In this document: in pieces, positions 15,789 to 26,359 of the stretch
Layout: each line of letters starts with the position of its first letter
Position numbering within the stretch: the first letter of the stretch is position 1
Assembly (NCBI GenBank): GCA_013339895.1
Contig: JABACO010000007.1
Span: forward strand, 8,513,635-8,577,634
DNA: 64,000 nucleotides
Source: Ephydatia muelleri
Lineage: Eukaryota; Porifera; Demospongiae; Spongillida; Spongillidae
Direction of reading: 5' to 3'
Notes under the pieces: model-generated
Seen by the model: the letters and a program-made list of their open reading frames with translations, nothing else
What the model was told of the DNA's origin: nothing
The model's database searches: none
Position numbers and translations under genes: made by a program

Positions 15789-16530
15789 ATGTGTGATATT
15801 GCAATTGAAGTTGAACATACAGGTATTTCAGAGCAGGGCATATTAAATTCATCACCACTATCATATATTTTTGGATATAACCTGGTGGATAATATTTCTG
15901 TCGACTACATGCATGTAGGTCCAGAAGGGATTGTTAAACGAATGATGAACTGTTGGTTTAAAAATCTAATCACACAAAAGCTTATTAACTTGAATCAAAG
16001 TTAATATCACTAGATTCACAGCTTCTGAAACAGAAACCTCCACATGACTTTGCAAGGGCAGCTTAAAGCATCTAAAAGTACACTGGAAGGCTTCTGAGTT
16101 TCGGGCTTGGTTATTGTACTATTTATTCCCTTCCTTTGCTTCTCCACATACTTCCCCCTCTCTTCTACCATCATTATGCTCTTCTTGTATGTGCTTTTCA
16201 TTTACTCTCCAGGATATTTTAAGAGCATGTGATATTGATGTTGCTGAAGAAATGCTTAAAGATTGTTGTGCCCTGTTACCAGAACTATATGGTGAGGAAC
16301 ATTGCACCATCAATGCTCACCTTCTAGTACATTTAACACACTATGTCCGCCTGTGGGTTCCATTGTGGACCCACTCAGCATTTGGCAGTGAAAATAAGAA
16401 TGGGATTATTAAAACCCTTTCACATTCGAAGTATAAACTTTTAAATCAGAAAACATTCAACACTGAAGTACAGCAAACACTACAACTTGTCCATCATAAA
16501 CTACAGAGCAGGAAGATGCTAGTAGTATGA
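15789..16530 (+). pseudogene. EnSpm transposase C-terminal fragment
   Basis: The frame at 15789-16004 contains YNLVDNISVDYMHVG, typical of the CACTA transposase DYMH block. Near 16060-16120 the frame HWKASEFRAWLLYY follows, then a likely intron ending CTCCAG at about 16212, then DILRACDID, LLPELYGEEHCTINAH, LLVHLTHYVRLWVPLW and HSAFGSENKNG. These match the conserved C-terminal EnSpm region. The catalytic N-terminal part is absent and the central part is deleted, so this is a non-functional remnant on the plus strand, of a different lineage from the copy at 1480-3735. Confidence 0.8.
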
Positions 16531-16539
16531 ATTTTATCA

Positions 16540-17476
16540 ATGAAACCAGCCATTTTAAGCAACTTCCAGAAACAACACACTGTCCTGCAATCCCAGTACA
16601 ATGAGATGAAGATCAAACTAGAGGAGGTGCTGAATGCACAAAGATTGATAGAGGAATACCTGAAAGAGCTCATGTACCATTTCAACAATCCGATGAGATT
16701 CCCCACCCCCCTCCCTCTTAACCATGGAACTGTGCAGAGTTTTGGCACCATACCACATGGTTTGAGTCCTGGAGTACTGCAATCTACAGGCCTAAATTGC
16801 ATTTCATTCTTCCAAGGTCCCAGCAATTTTCCATCAGCAAGTACCTCCAGTGGTCCAACAGTTCTAGACATGTACACATCCACACCAGCTCGTACGTCTG
16901 TGCCTAAAGCCAGAGCTCAACTACCTAGAACCCAATTGCACTTCACTAAAACTGAGCCTCTTCAAATGCCATCCGTCCAGGCATTATCCATCAGGGCATC
17001 ATCACTGTCCATCCAGGCGTGGTCTCCATCCATCCAGGCATCATCTCCATCTATCAGACACCATCTTCATCACCTTCAGCAGCTAACCAGCCAGACCAGC
17101 TCATCACCAAACACTACCACAGTCACTACCACCTGTAAGGCAGAACACAGCAAGATGCTTGGACTCCTGTGAAATTAAAAAAGAATTGTTGAGACCTGTA
17201 GATGAAGTGCTGCTACTCAACGCACAGTACCGAGTTCTGAGTAAAGCCTCTACTTTGGAAGTCAAGCTGGTCCTGGTGCGGTGCACAGTGGCAGGGTCAA
17301 GAGAGTTTCCAGGGTTGCCTCACAAAGAAATGCAGGAATTAAAGGGTGTCATGCTAAGGCAATTTCCACAGTTATGGCAGATGCCAGTTCAGTTTGAACT
17401 CACATGGAAAGATTGCTGTGAATCAATCGGCCAAGCATGTAAGAGACTGAGAGATAAAAATAAGAATGTGCAGTGA
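16540..17476 (+). pseudogene. Duplicated coding unit, copy 2, with BEN-like C-terminal segment
   Basis: A reading frame opens at 16540 (MKPAILSNFQKQHTVLQSQY) with a coiled-coil-like start, then a Ser/Pro/Thr-rich middle with SIQA repeats, and stops at 17171. A second frame (17159-17476) continues with LRPVDEVLLLNAQYRVLS, LPHKEMQELKGVML and WKDCCESIGQACKRLRDK before a stop. The two frames probably formed one protein, now separated by a frameshift, although an intron is possible. The last segment, with W-x-x-C and CKRLR near its end, reminds me of BEN-type DNA-binding domains; that is tentative. Confidence 0.6.
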
Positions 17477-17574
17477 ACTATGGGTGATGGGTGTTTGAGT
17501 ATATCTTTCATCTTGAATGAGAACCTTAACGACTAAATAACTTTGGGATACAATCTTGGGATAGGTAACCTGAC

Positions 17575-17990
17575 CTTTGAAGGGTCATGATCCCTAGTCT
17601 ACGCACACCTCCCCTTTGAATGGTCTAAGGGTATGGTCATCTATATGCCTCCTCCCTTTCGAAGGGTCTACTGCTATGCTCCTTCCCGTTGAAGGGTCTA
17701 AGCTCTACATGCCTCCTCCCCTTTGAAGGGTGGTCATACAATGCATCCTCCTCTTTGAAGGGTCTAAGGTTATGGTTGTCTCTATGTCTCCTCCCCTTTG
17801 AAGGGTCCGAGGGTATGGGTCTCCTCCCCTTCCTCCTTCCCTTTGAAGGGTCCAAGGGTATGGATGCCTCCTCCCCTTTGAAGGGTCCAAGGGTATGGTC
17901 GTCTGTATGCCCCTCCCTATTGAAGGGTCTACCACTATGCGCCTCCCCTTTGAAGGTTTACATGCCTCCTCCCTTTTAAAGCGTTCTAAG
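17575..17990 (+). repeat. GAAGGGTCTAAG minisatellite, array 2
   Basis: About ten irregular units with the same CCCTTTGAAGGG core as array 1. CCCTTTGAAGGG contains the near-palindrome CCCTTnnAAGGG, so each unit can form a small hairpin. Confidence 0.88.
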
Positions 17991-18105
17991 GGTATGTGTC
18001 TACAAAGTTCTAAATTCCAGGACTATTAACAGTACATGTCGTTGATGAGACCATGTATGTGTAAGTAGTTATACGATTTCTTGGTATCTACAAAATAAAG
18101 TACAA

Positions 18106-19145
18106 TTAATTGCCAGTAGCACACCCATTCACTTCTATTATTTTTGGTAGTTCTTTACGCAAGTGTCTTATATATCTTCTGCACTTTTCTCTGTCCACAG
18201 AGTTCCCGAAGGCAAGAATGCCATCTATAAGCTCCTGTTTAACCTTCAGCTTCACCTCACGGCGGCTGAATTCCTTCAGCTCATGCCAAAGGTTCTCGAC
18301 GGGGTTAATGTCAGGAGATTCAGGAGGAGTTTTCCACCAGTTCACACCATTATCTGCCATCATTGTAATGCATATCTCGAGGTATGCTTAGGATCATTGT
18401 CCTGCATTAGGCGATGACCGTTGGGGTATAGAGCCTGAATGGTCGGCAACAAAGATGAACGCAATATCTCCACAAACAGCTCCTTTTTCATGATACCCTC
18501 AAATATGATATGGCTGCCTTCCCTTGCATGCTGATACCTGCTCAAACATGAACCTTTAGAGGATGCTTTGGCCTATGAAATATAGAATAAACACATGTAT
18601 AATTGGGGTTATTGAAAAGCTCTTTGGAGGCTGTCCTATTTTTCTGCAGCAGAACCTCCTATGAGACTCCATTTGAACAGTACATTCGTCTGTCCAAATC
18701 ACATCATCAAATGTGTCGTTGAGATTCTCTCTCACCCAAGTCAGCCTCTTCACCTTGTTGACATCACGTATCAGCTGGCAATATGTGCTGCCTCGAAATG
18801 TCCACCTAAGAGCCTTTCTACAGCGCAAAACAGTACGAACACTAACTTTGTAGCCACGAGACGTCAACAGCTTGTGCAGCTGATATGCTGTTGTTCATCA
18901 TCAGTTTGCATCTGCTGTTCCACCAGTGCTTTTATCTCTGCCGTGATTGATGACAGACGATCTGACCCAGGTTTTCGATGGATCGATCGGTAGATTTCGT
19001 ACCGTTTAAGAAACCTGTTAATACTTTCATGCGTACATTCTATGCTCTCCGATCGCAAGCGCTTGTAGATATTTGGCCCTTTGTGCCCTTTCCGATGATA
19101 AAAAAGGATGCGAAGCTTGAAATAATCGCTGTACACCATTTTCAA
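18106..19145 (-). pseudogene. Broken Tc1/mariner transposase
   Basis: Minus-strand pieces form a Tc1/mariner-like transposase: an N-terminal helix-turn-helix region (MKMVYSDYFKLRILFYHRKG, ESINRFLKRYEIYRS), a second segment (SRGYKVSVRTVLRCRKALRW) and the DDE core. Catalytic Asp occurs in DVIWTDECTV and QDNDPKHTS, and Glu in SPDINPVENLWHELK. Frameshifts near 18560, 18865 and 18360 separate the parts. Spacing between the second Asp and the Glu is about 34-36 residues, depending on the frameshift. Terminal inverted repeats were not identified. Confidence 0.88.
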
Positions 19146-19149
19146 AAAT

Positions 19150-22030
19150 AATAAAAAGTTATTAGTTAAGTGACGTGGTAAGAAAAAACTTTGACGTCTT
19201 GACAGAATGCGGTGCTAATACGATCGGTGCAAACGATACGAAGACAAAACTAAGCCAAACCCGAAGCCATACACCCGTGCAGCGATCGTCGCACTAAAAC
19301 GAAACGTGACTTTTAATTTGACGCTTACTATATGTGTGATTGGAAATGGCGACAAATAGCAGAGGCACGCTTAGTGTTGATGAGGTAGTGAAGATGCTCG
19401 ATATTGAATGCGACGATGAGGAAGACCCAAGGAATGGATGACAGGTACGAAGAGGGTGTGGTAGATGGCTATGCCCACGAGGTAATTGAGGACGAAGCTG
19501 TGGGTGAGAATGTACAAGACGCGGACGCGCACGACAGTTTGCCACAATACCAGGGCTGAGAAAACACATGCAAGGAAAAAGTATTCTTGACTTTTTCTTT
19601 TTCAAGCTTTTTCTGGACAATAGAGTTATTGATGTCATAGTGAGCCAAACGAATCTTTTTGCAGACCAATTCCTTTCCGGTCAGGTTGTAAGACCTTTCT
19701 CTAGAATAAGAGCCCGGAAGAGCACAAATAGTAATGAGATTAAAAAGTTTTTAGCAGTAAGACCTTATTCGAGCCAATCGATGAATAATTAATGTCATAC
19801 GCTAATGACGTTTTGTCACATGACAAAGAGTTGTTGAGAAAGTTCATGGATCTGGAGTAAGCTGTAAGCAAATTTAAAGCCCAAAAACTGTCAATAAATC
19901 GAAGTATCAAAGGTTTCTTTCTATTTGATGATTTTGTGTGACTCGTGCTTTACGTATACTGTAGCTATGTCGAGAATGAGCTTGTGTTCGAATGGGTGAC
20001 GTATTGAACTTAATAGAAGGAGAGAAAATGCCATACATTACTTTGTTAGACTGTGTAGGATGCAATAGGGACCATTTCGTGTTTTGAACGCGTTCTGGAA
20101 AAATAAACTAGCGATTTTCTCTTCAGAACACAATACACTGTGCTTTAGTAGGTACAAAAACGGTTGCATATTATTTTACAGGAAAGTGTTTGTTCGATAG
20201 CATTCTAGTTGCTGGGTGCAACTGAACTTACTGCTGTATATCTTATGACACTCAGCTGCTAAGATGCGTTAATTAGAATAAGTGTGTGTGTACGCACACA
20301 GTATTGCATGGGACCCCGAAAGATTCACATTGGAAGGCGACCGAAGAGAGCGAGATCATGGTCTCTGACAATGTCCGAAGAGGTTATAGATGTTTCAGGT
20401 ATTGAATGTGTTAATTTGTACTAGATATGTTGCGTCAAAAGGCCTATTCAATGCTGTATATTTAATTAAATAATAATCATACTTATTATACAACAATTAG
20501 TTGCATGTGTTAATAAAGCCGTCATATCGCGCCTGCGGATCGGTCTCTTGGCTCCTGTTCCACTAGAGCTTGGTTCATCAGCGAAAGGGTTCATTTGGGA
20601 TGCCACGCTGCAATGGTTCTGAAAAGAACCCGTGGCGTTCGAAACGGAAAACTCGCCGTACATAGCTATCTCTAGTACGCACACCCACTGACGTCACGCG
20701 TGTATCGTATACATTTACTGAAGAATCCAAACATTGAATGCAATTCTTAAAATTTTTCACTTTTCTGCTTTTGTTGCAATTTTTATCAAAGTTACCAAGT
20801 GTCCGATAAATTTAAAAAAATTATATGGCTACTTTAGGGACCTCTGAGTAGTGTGACATGATTTTCATCTCTTAAGTCGAATTAAATCGGCTTAGTGATG
20901 CTAAGCAGCGGTCATATCAAAATCCTTATAAAAACAAACCTATCTTCAAAACGAATTGGACTAAAGAGTTCAAGCATTCCATATATATAGCTATCATAAG
21001 TTATCTATGCATCAAAAAATGAGCTCTTAATTAAGCAGCGGATGGATTACATCACCGCTACGCGACGTTTAAGTCGAACTACTTGTTGAGTTGTAAGCCA
21101 AAAACCTAATCCTGATGATGCATTAATGTTTTGACCCTGAAAGTTCTGTCTCAAATTGGAACTCTGATATTTTTAGTGATGATAACTCAAAAGGTATGAT
21201 TTAAGATATTAACCATGATGTTTTTTAAGATCCTAGAGTAAAGTACCATTTGATGTATTGGTTCAATGATGTTCAGTAACTGGCGCATCGTACAAGGACC
21301 GCGGCGCTAGGACTCATCTTTACAAAATTTCGTAAAAGGCCTAGGATAGATGGATGATGTATCAAGAGGGGAGAATGCTTACCTTGGAGGGGACACAGCG
21401 TTTAAGAGTCGAAAATCGTGGGTAGAAAATTGTATTCGATTTACGAAATACGATGCGTGTTTTAAAGCTTAAAAACTAGTCTAGCCTATTGCTGACGCAT
21501 TCGGCAGTCGTTCTGAATGCATGATAAGCCATAATCAAGCTGAATGAAGCTATACCAGATCGTTTTTACCAAATGGTGTCAACAGAAAATAGCGAACAGA
21601 AATTTTTTCATTTCACGTCTAGGATTTTACGGTCTAAAATCATAGATTCCCCAGTGCCTACCCTCTCCAGGCGTATCTTGTGCGTGGCATGTATCATAAA
21701 ATGACGAAAAAAGTAGCCAAGTACATACAAATAGGACTAACCAACAACAAAACACGACGAACTGATCAATACACACAACAGCCCGCGCACAGAAGGTACA
21801 CAAGTGCGATGCGTCCTGAAAATTTTTTTTTTTCTAATTTTCGAAGTTGCCCTATTTTTCCCACCTAAAACGCTTACAGATATTCTCCTACGTATGTGAA
21901 GCGCTTCAGAGCAGATAAAAAGAACCAAGACCAACCGAACTGAAGATTAACGATGTAACGCGGAGTGCCCACAGCCAGTGATGCACTCACGTGACTCGTT
22001 TCCAATCCCCTTACTATACTATCTATGGTT
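19150..22030. other. No recognisable gene
   Basis: About 2.9 kb of AT-rich sequence without a reading frame whose product I recognise. Short frames exist on both strands but lack motifs. Features such as the T-run near 21826 do not define a known element. Confidence 0.5.
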
Positions 22031-22036
22031 TGTCAA

Positions 22037-22110
22037 TTGATGATGATGAAGACTGTTGGAAGACACTTAGAAGTGGTGATACTCTTTCCGTTGCGCGTAA
22101 GTAGTCATTT
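22037..22110 (+). repeat. Dispersed 74-bp repeat, copy 2
   Basis: Same sequence as 357-430 with about three substitutions, directly next to the inverted repeat at 22115-22178. Confidence 0.8.
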
Positions 22111-22114
22111 GGAA

Positions 22115-22178
22115 TAACGAATACACGACGTACCGATAGAAAAATATGAACTTTCTCGATAAGTCGTGTATTCGTTAG
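22115..22178. repeat. Inverted repeat with 27-29 bp arms
   Basis: Arms TAACGAATACACGAC (from 22115) and GTCGTGTATTCGTTA (to about 22178) are complementary, and the next bases inward (GATAGAAA and TTTCTCGA) pair partly, leaving a short AT-rich loop. This may be a tiny palindromic insertion or the joined ends of a foldback element. Confidence 0.7.
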
Positions 22179-22676
22179 TCTTGTCCCCAGCATTCACAAT
22201 ATTTTCACGTAGCGGTGATGTAATCCTGCTGTGTATTAGGGTCTGGGAACGAGACTATGTGCTCGTGACGCAATGTGAAGCAGCGCTACTTTGGCAGAGA
22301 CTGAATACTCTGTTTCTTCAGTGGGAGTACAAAGTAAGGGGTCCTTTCAAGTGTTTCTTATAATAAACGTGTGATATTGTTTCGCTCTAGTGTTTGTAAA
22401 CGACGACAGCTGATAACTCATTTTGAAGTAAGTTCTAATTATTGCGCGCCTATCAGCATACGCATCTAGCCTGTTTGAAGTGGTGTGTGGGCTATTGGGG
22501 AGTGTTGGCGCTGCAATATGGTTGTATATAGCGTGAGGTGACAGGGTTAGTATTGTATGAAGGTATTTATAGCATTGTAACTGGTATGTAGTGATTTTGG
22601 ATGGTATATGGAGTGTTGGAAGATTGTAAGTGGGTTATTTGAGTGTTGGGAGAATGGGTAGGTGGGATAATAGGGC

Positions 22677-22850
22677 ATGTGTGTATGCATGTGTGTGTGT
22701 TGTGTATGTGCATGTGTGTTGTGTGTTTGTGTACATGTGTGTAGTATGTACGTGTGTGGTAAATTGTGTGTTGTGTGTGTTTGCAGCATGTGTCCATCTG
22801 TGTGTTATATGTGTGTACATGTGTGTTGTGTGTGTTTGCAGCACTTATAT
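22677..22850 (+). repeat. TG-rich simple repeat
   Basis: Imperfect (TG)n tract with interspersed TGTGTTGTGTG and CATGTGTG units. The Cys/Val-rich and Thr/His-rich frames on either strand are artefacts of the repeat. Confidence 0.9.
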
Positions 22851-23009
22851 GTGTACAAACCGCGATGTTCTCTTGTGATTGCTCGCTACTTAGTTCACTT
22901 GCGGTCGCAATTTCTTTGTCTGATCACGTGCACTGCACACAATTACATAATAAAAAATGCAAGTAATTAAGTTCTGGCACTCCCCCAATTGGCTAGTAGC
23001 AACTAGCTT

Positions 23010-23380
23010 AGATTCATTGAGATACTATGACTGCCTTGATCCTCAGCTTGGTCACCTCCGCTGCACCTCTTCTGGGTAACCTTCTCAACACGTCTTGCTG
23101 TTCAGCTCTGCTCCTCAGTGGTTCAGATTCTGCTTCCTCATGGTCTGCGTGATTTAATTCAAGCGGCTATAATAGTTGAACTGGTCGCTTAAGTGTTGTT
23201 GTCTCTGATCTCGATGCAACTGGAACTACTGCAGCTCTGATCTGTTCATCACGCCCTTTGATAAGTCTCTCTACCTTTCCCAGCCTCCAGTATGTTCTGG
23301 GGTAGGCTTCATCATGCACCAGAACAATGTCACCCAGCGCATTATGGCGTCCCCTACCACCTGTTGCAATACTGAATCTG
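23010..23380 (-). pseudogene. BEL/Pao integrase C-terminal fragment
   Basis: Minus-strand translation from about 23360 gives LGDIVLVHDEAYPRTYWRLG, KVERLIKGRDEQIRAAVVPV and TTTLKRPVQLL, then an in-frame TAG where a Tyr codon would be expected, then PLEL. This matches the region after the integrase core in BEL/Pao retrotransposons (DUF5641-like). Only the pol C-terminus is present. It borders the truncated end of retroelement E8. Confidence 0.85.
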
Positions 23381-23504
23381 CATACCCCTCAGCCCAAGGT
23401 ATTCATCTCTCGAGCGCTTCCTAAAGGTAAACCAAAAGGTAAACCAGAGTACACCATAGGACACAAGACCCGCAAAAGCGGTACGTTGCACATTCATACA
23501 TGAA

Positions 23505-25070
23505 ATCGACCAGCAAGCGTCTCCTGTTGCCCTTTGATCGCAGAAGGACCTTTAGGTGTTGGTATTTGACCTCCTTAGCCTTTCGTGCGTCTGGGAAGGA
23601 GTCTTCCTCCTTGAAAGGCACAACCACGTCCACAACATAGGCCTCGGATTTGGCCTCATTGAGGATGACGAGGTCCGGCTTAAGATTCAGCCTATCACCC
23701 GGCACCTTCTGTTCAAGGTACTGCCTGCCTTTTGCTGGGAGAGCTGCTTTGGCAAGCCGGTGGAGTATGTTATTGTGGCGTGCTCGGATTAGGCCTATGT
23801 GCAGAGGGCAGTGGTGATGGACGTGAGCAAGCGTCTCCTGTTCTAGGAGACATTTGGGGCAGCTCACGTCCATTATCACCTCACCAGATCTCCTGCGCAC
23901 TGTGCGTGTAGGGAGGAGGTGTCGGGCTTTGTGTTCAAACCTGTATTCGCAGAAGGAGGTGTATTTTCCCCCCTTTATCCAGTGGTTGCTGGTTGGGTGG
24001 GCTGCCACACACTCTGCCGCTCTACCTTGATCCTTTGCCCGCTTCCATCTCTCCAAGTGGCCCTCCTGGATTGCTGCCCTCATTGCCCTGCACACCACGT
24101 TTCTCTTCGCCTGACCAAACTCCCTGCCTGCAACTGTGACAGACTTCCTCACTAGGTTGACCGCCGCTTGACAATACTGCAGGGACACTCTTACTTGACT
24201 CCAGAGAGATTTGATGTCACCTTGTTTCCCCTCCCCTCTCTCTGGAGGAGTGTTGAGGAATTCCTCTGCCGTACGTCGGCCACCTGCTCGCTTTTTTGCT
24301 GTTTCTTCTAGTCCCGACACAGCTGTATCTGTGACTGCGGGGTCATTTGAGGTGGTGAGGAGTCGGTATGCTGATGAAACACCGTATATGTGTATCTCAT
24401 CTTCAATTTGAGGAAGACCTAGTCCTCTAGCTCGTGGTGGTGCGTACAAGAAGCTGTCGTTTGTCCTTTTTGGTAGTTTGAGTCTACTCTTCAACAGTGC
24501 TCTAACCTTCTTGTCCAGTGCCTTGCCCCATTGGATGGGTGGCAGCTGGTTTTGAAGTGCATAGACCAAGCGTGGCTTCGCAAAGCGGTGTATCGTGTCC
24601 AACTTTTGCCAGTCGGTGAGTCCCGAACTGGCGATCACCTGTACATCGTGTAGGGACTCTTTCCTAACTGTTTCCAGATCTGGGGAGTGGTCCACTCCCT
24701 TCTTCACCCCCAGGTACCTATACCTATCCCCCCACGCCATGGTTGGGACCACAGTGTCAACCAGTTTGTATGTGCGGTTGTCAACCCGTTGTCGTGCTTG
24801 GTATGAGCGTACAATAGACAGGGCCGCACACTTCCTGGGTGAGAAGGCCAGGCCAGCCCATAGGCTAGCCCTGTGGAGTCGGTCCACCATCTCTTGCAGC
24901 TTCTGGGGACTGGATGCCAGGACGCAGAGGTCGTCCGCGTAGGCGAGGGATTTGATGGTGGAGTTGGCAATCTTGTACCCTGCCTCCGGGACTTTCTCTG
25001 CCGCTCTGATCAGGACCTCCATGACCAGATTGAATAGAATGGGGCTCAGTGGGCACCCCTGTTTCACCCC
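23505..25070 (-). pseudogene. E8 RT C-terminal part, zinc knuckle and endonuclease
   Basis: One open frame begins in RT at GVKQGCPLSPILFN and includes the catalytic YADD (codons at 24930-24941), the thumb and downstream region (YRYLGVKKG, DWQKLDTIHRFAKPRLVYAL), the CCHC knuckle (CPKCLLEQETLAHVHHHC) and the restriction-like endonuclease core (KPDLVILN followed 12-14 residues later by VVDVVVPF and a downstream Lys). Everything N-terminal of this in RT is deleted. The last roughly 70 residues seen in E1 and E7 are replaced by unrelated sequence, so the protein is not functional despite the open frame. Confidence 0.85.
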
Positions 25071-25522
25071 TTGTTTGATGGTTATTTCACTATAGTATCT
25101 GGGGCCCTGGTTATTGGTCCACTCCTGTTCTGTTGTAGTGGGGCTGTCCCTCTGTTGGTGTGGGTGGGTTGTGCCGGTGGTGGGTGCTCTGCTGTCCTCT
25201 TGTCCGCTGTGTTGAGTCTGCAGTCTGTACCCCTACTGCATGATGGGCCCTGTCTCACACCCAACCCTCTATCTGTTACGCCCCTGTGTGACTGATTAAT
25301 ACCTGGGGCCCCTATTAGAGGTACTGGTCTCCCATTCCCCTCCATTCCCAGGGGCCCTTCTGGTTGTTTGTGGGGCTTGGGTTGGGCGAGGATGATCTGT
25401 TACCCTAATCCCATGAGGGGATATCCCTCTGCTTGCCAGGCCCCGTCCCTTACCCGAACCTCCCTCCTTCCTATTGGGTTATTCCCCCGGGCCCTCCTGC
25501 TGTCCTTGCCCCTCTTGACTCG

Positions 25523-25985
25523 TTGTGTAGACGAGTCTACAGTCTGGGCAGGTGAATCTTGTCTGGTTCGGGTGGGTGATGGTGTAGTCTACCGTTCGTT
25601 GCCCCGGTACACGTCGAGCGGTAGAACCAGCTTCGGCAGGGGTAGTGGCAGCCTCTGTAGAATCCGGCAGGGCTCCGCCAGGCTCGGATGGTTGCGGGGG
25701 TGTGGCCGCGTTGTTGGGCAGGGCTCCACCATCCCTCGGAGTGGAGGCCGCATCCTGTAGGGCTCCGCCATCCCTCGTTGTGGGGTCGCCTGCGGGAGCT
25801 CCGCCTGGCCACTCGTTCTCCGCTTCGTCGTCGGTCCCCGCTGGATGAAGGTCTCGATCCATACCTGATCTTCTTCTTTCGATCTCTTCATCCAGCGGGT
25901 CCCCCACTGGTGGCGATCTTCCTCCCCCGCTAATTGCAAGATCGTCGGAGTCGCTTCCCTCCCCTTGACCAAGATCAAGGTGCAA
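25523..25985 (-). pseudogene. E8 family A N-terminus, cut in first zinc finger
   Basis: The frame contains DPLDEEIERRRSGMDRDLHP, Gly/Ala/Pro-rich spacer units (DGGALQ, DGGALP) and the first half of finger 1 (FTCPDCRLVYTTS). The two His ligands are lost because sequence downstream switches to a family B-like linker (RREVRVRDG) and soon stops. Confidence 0.8.
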
Positions 25986-26097
25986 AAAAATGAATCTAAT
26001 TAAGAATTTCCTAAGTAAACCCAGGCCTAACCTAACCTAAGGCTCCTCCCCCCAAAACCGCAACTAAAACAACTCTTAATTACACTCGTAAGAACAG

Positions 26098-26235
26098 TTA
26101 TGAAAATTGATGCAAAATAGCATACAAGGCCTGCACCCCGAAGGGTGACCCATCGCTGGGTGGCACTCTCGGGCTCAGTCGGCCGGTACATGATACATAC
26201 CGATTGTACAGGGAACCAAGGTGACCGCATAGCGG
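26098..26235 (-). promoter_or_regulatory. E7 3' UTR RNA structure
   Basis: Three predicted hairpins: ACCGC-TAT-GCGGT (26223-26235), ACCCA-GCGA-TGGGT (26148-26161, GNRA tetraloop) and CACCC-TTCG-GGGTG (26134-26147, UUCG tetraloop). E1 has the same three with compensatory changes. In R2-type elements the 3' UTR RNA is recognised by the element protein to prime reverse transcription, so this is the probable role here. Confidence 0.8.
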
Positions 26236-26359
26236 TGTACGTGCACGTACAAGACAATTACACTCAACTGCACACAGAAACACCTAAACATAAATGACAT
26301 ATGACATAAATTCATCAATTCCACTGGTTTTGGGCTTCCTCTCTAGGCGTTGGTCTTTG

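Larger units (their letters stand above)
23500..26097 (-). mobile_element. E8: hybrid A/B U2-targeted non-LTR remnant
   Basis: The 5' end (26097) is a family A type start: the 19-nt U2 duplication CTGTTCTTACGAGTGTAAT, then a TTAGG-bearing 5' UTR and a family A N-terminus. At about 25523 the protein switches, in mid zinc finger, to a family B-like linker. Near 25070 a large deletion joins this to the last part of a family B RT. The family B 3' end is missing: similarity stops near 23500, beside about 115 bp of unassigned sequence and a BEL/Pao fragment. Its upstream neighbour E7 ends precisely at 26098. Confidence 0.85.

Noticed and set aside
15465..17990. CRISPR-like array
   Set aside because: Units are irregular, spacers are not unique and the context is eukaryotic; it is a minisatellite.
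19294..19669. Possible small gene on the minus strand
   Set aside because: No motif, no supporting splice structure and no homology I can recognise.
22547..22970. Cys/Val- and Thr/His-rich frames
   Set aside because: Artefacts of a TG-rich simple repeat on both strands.
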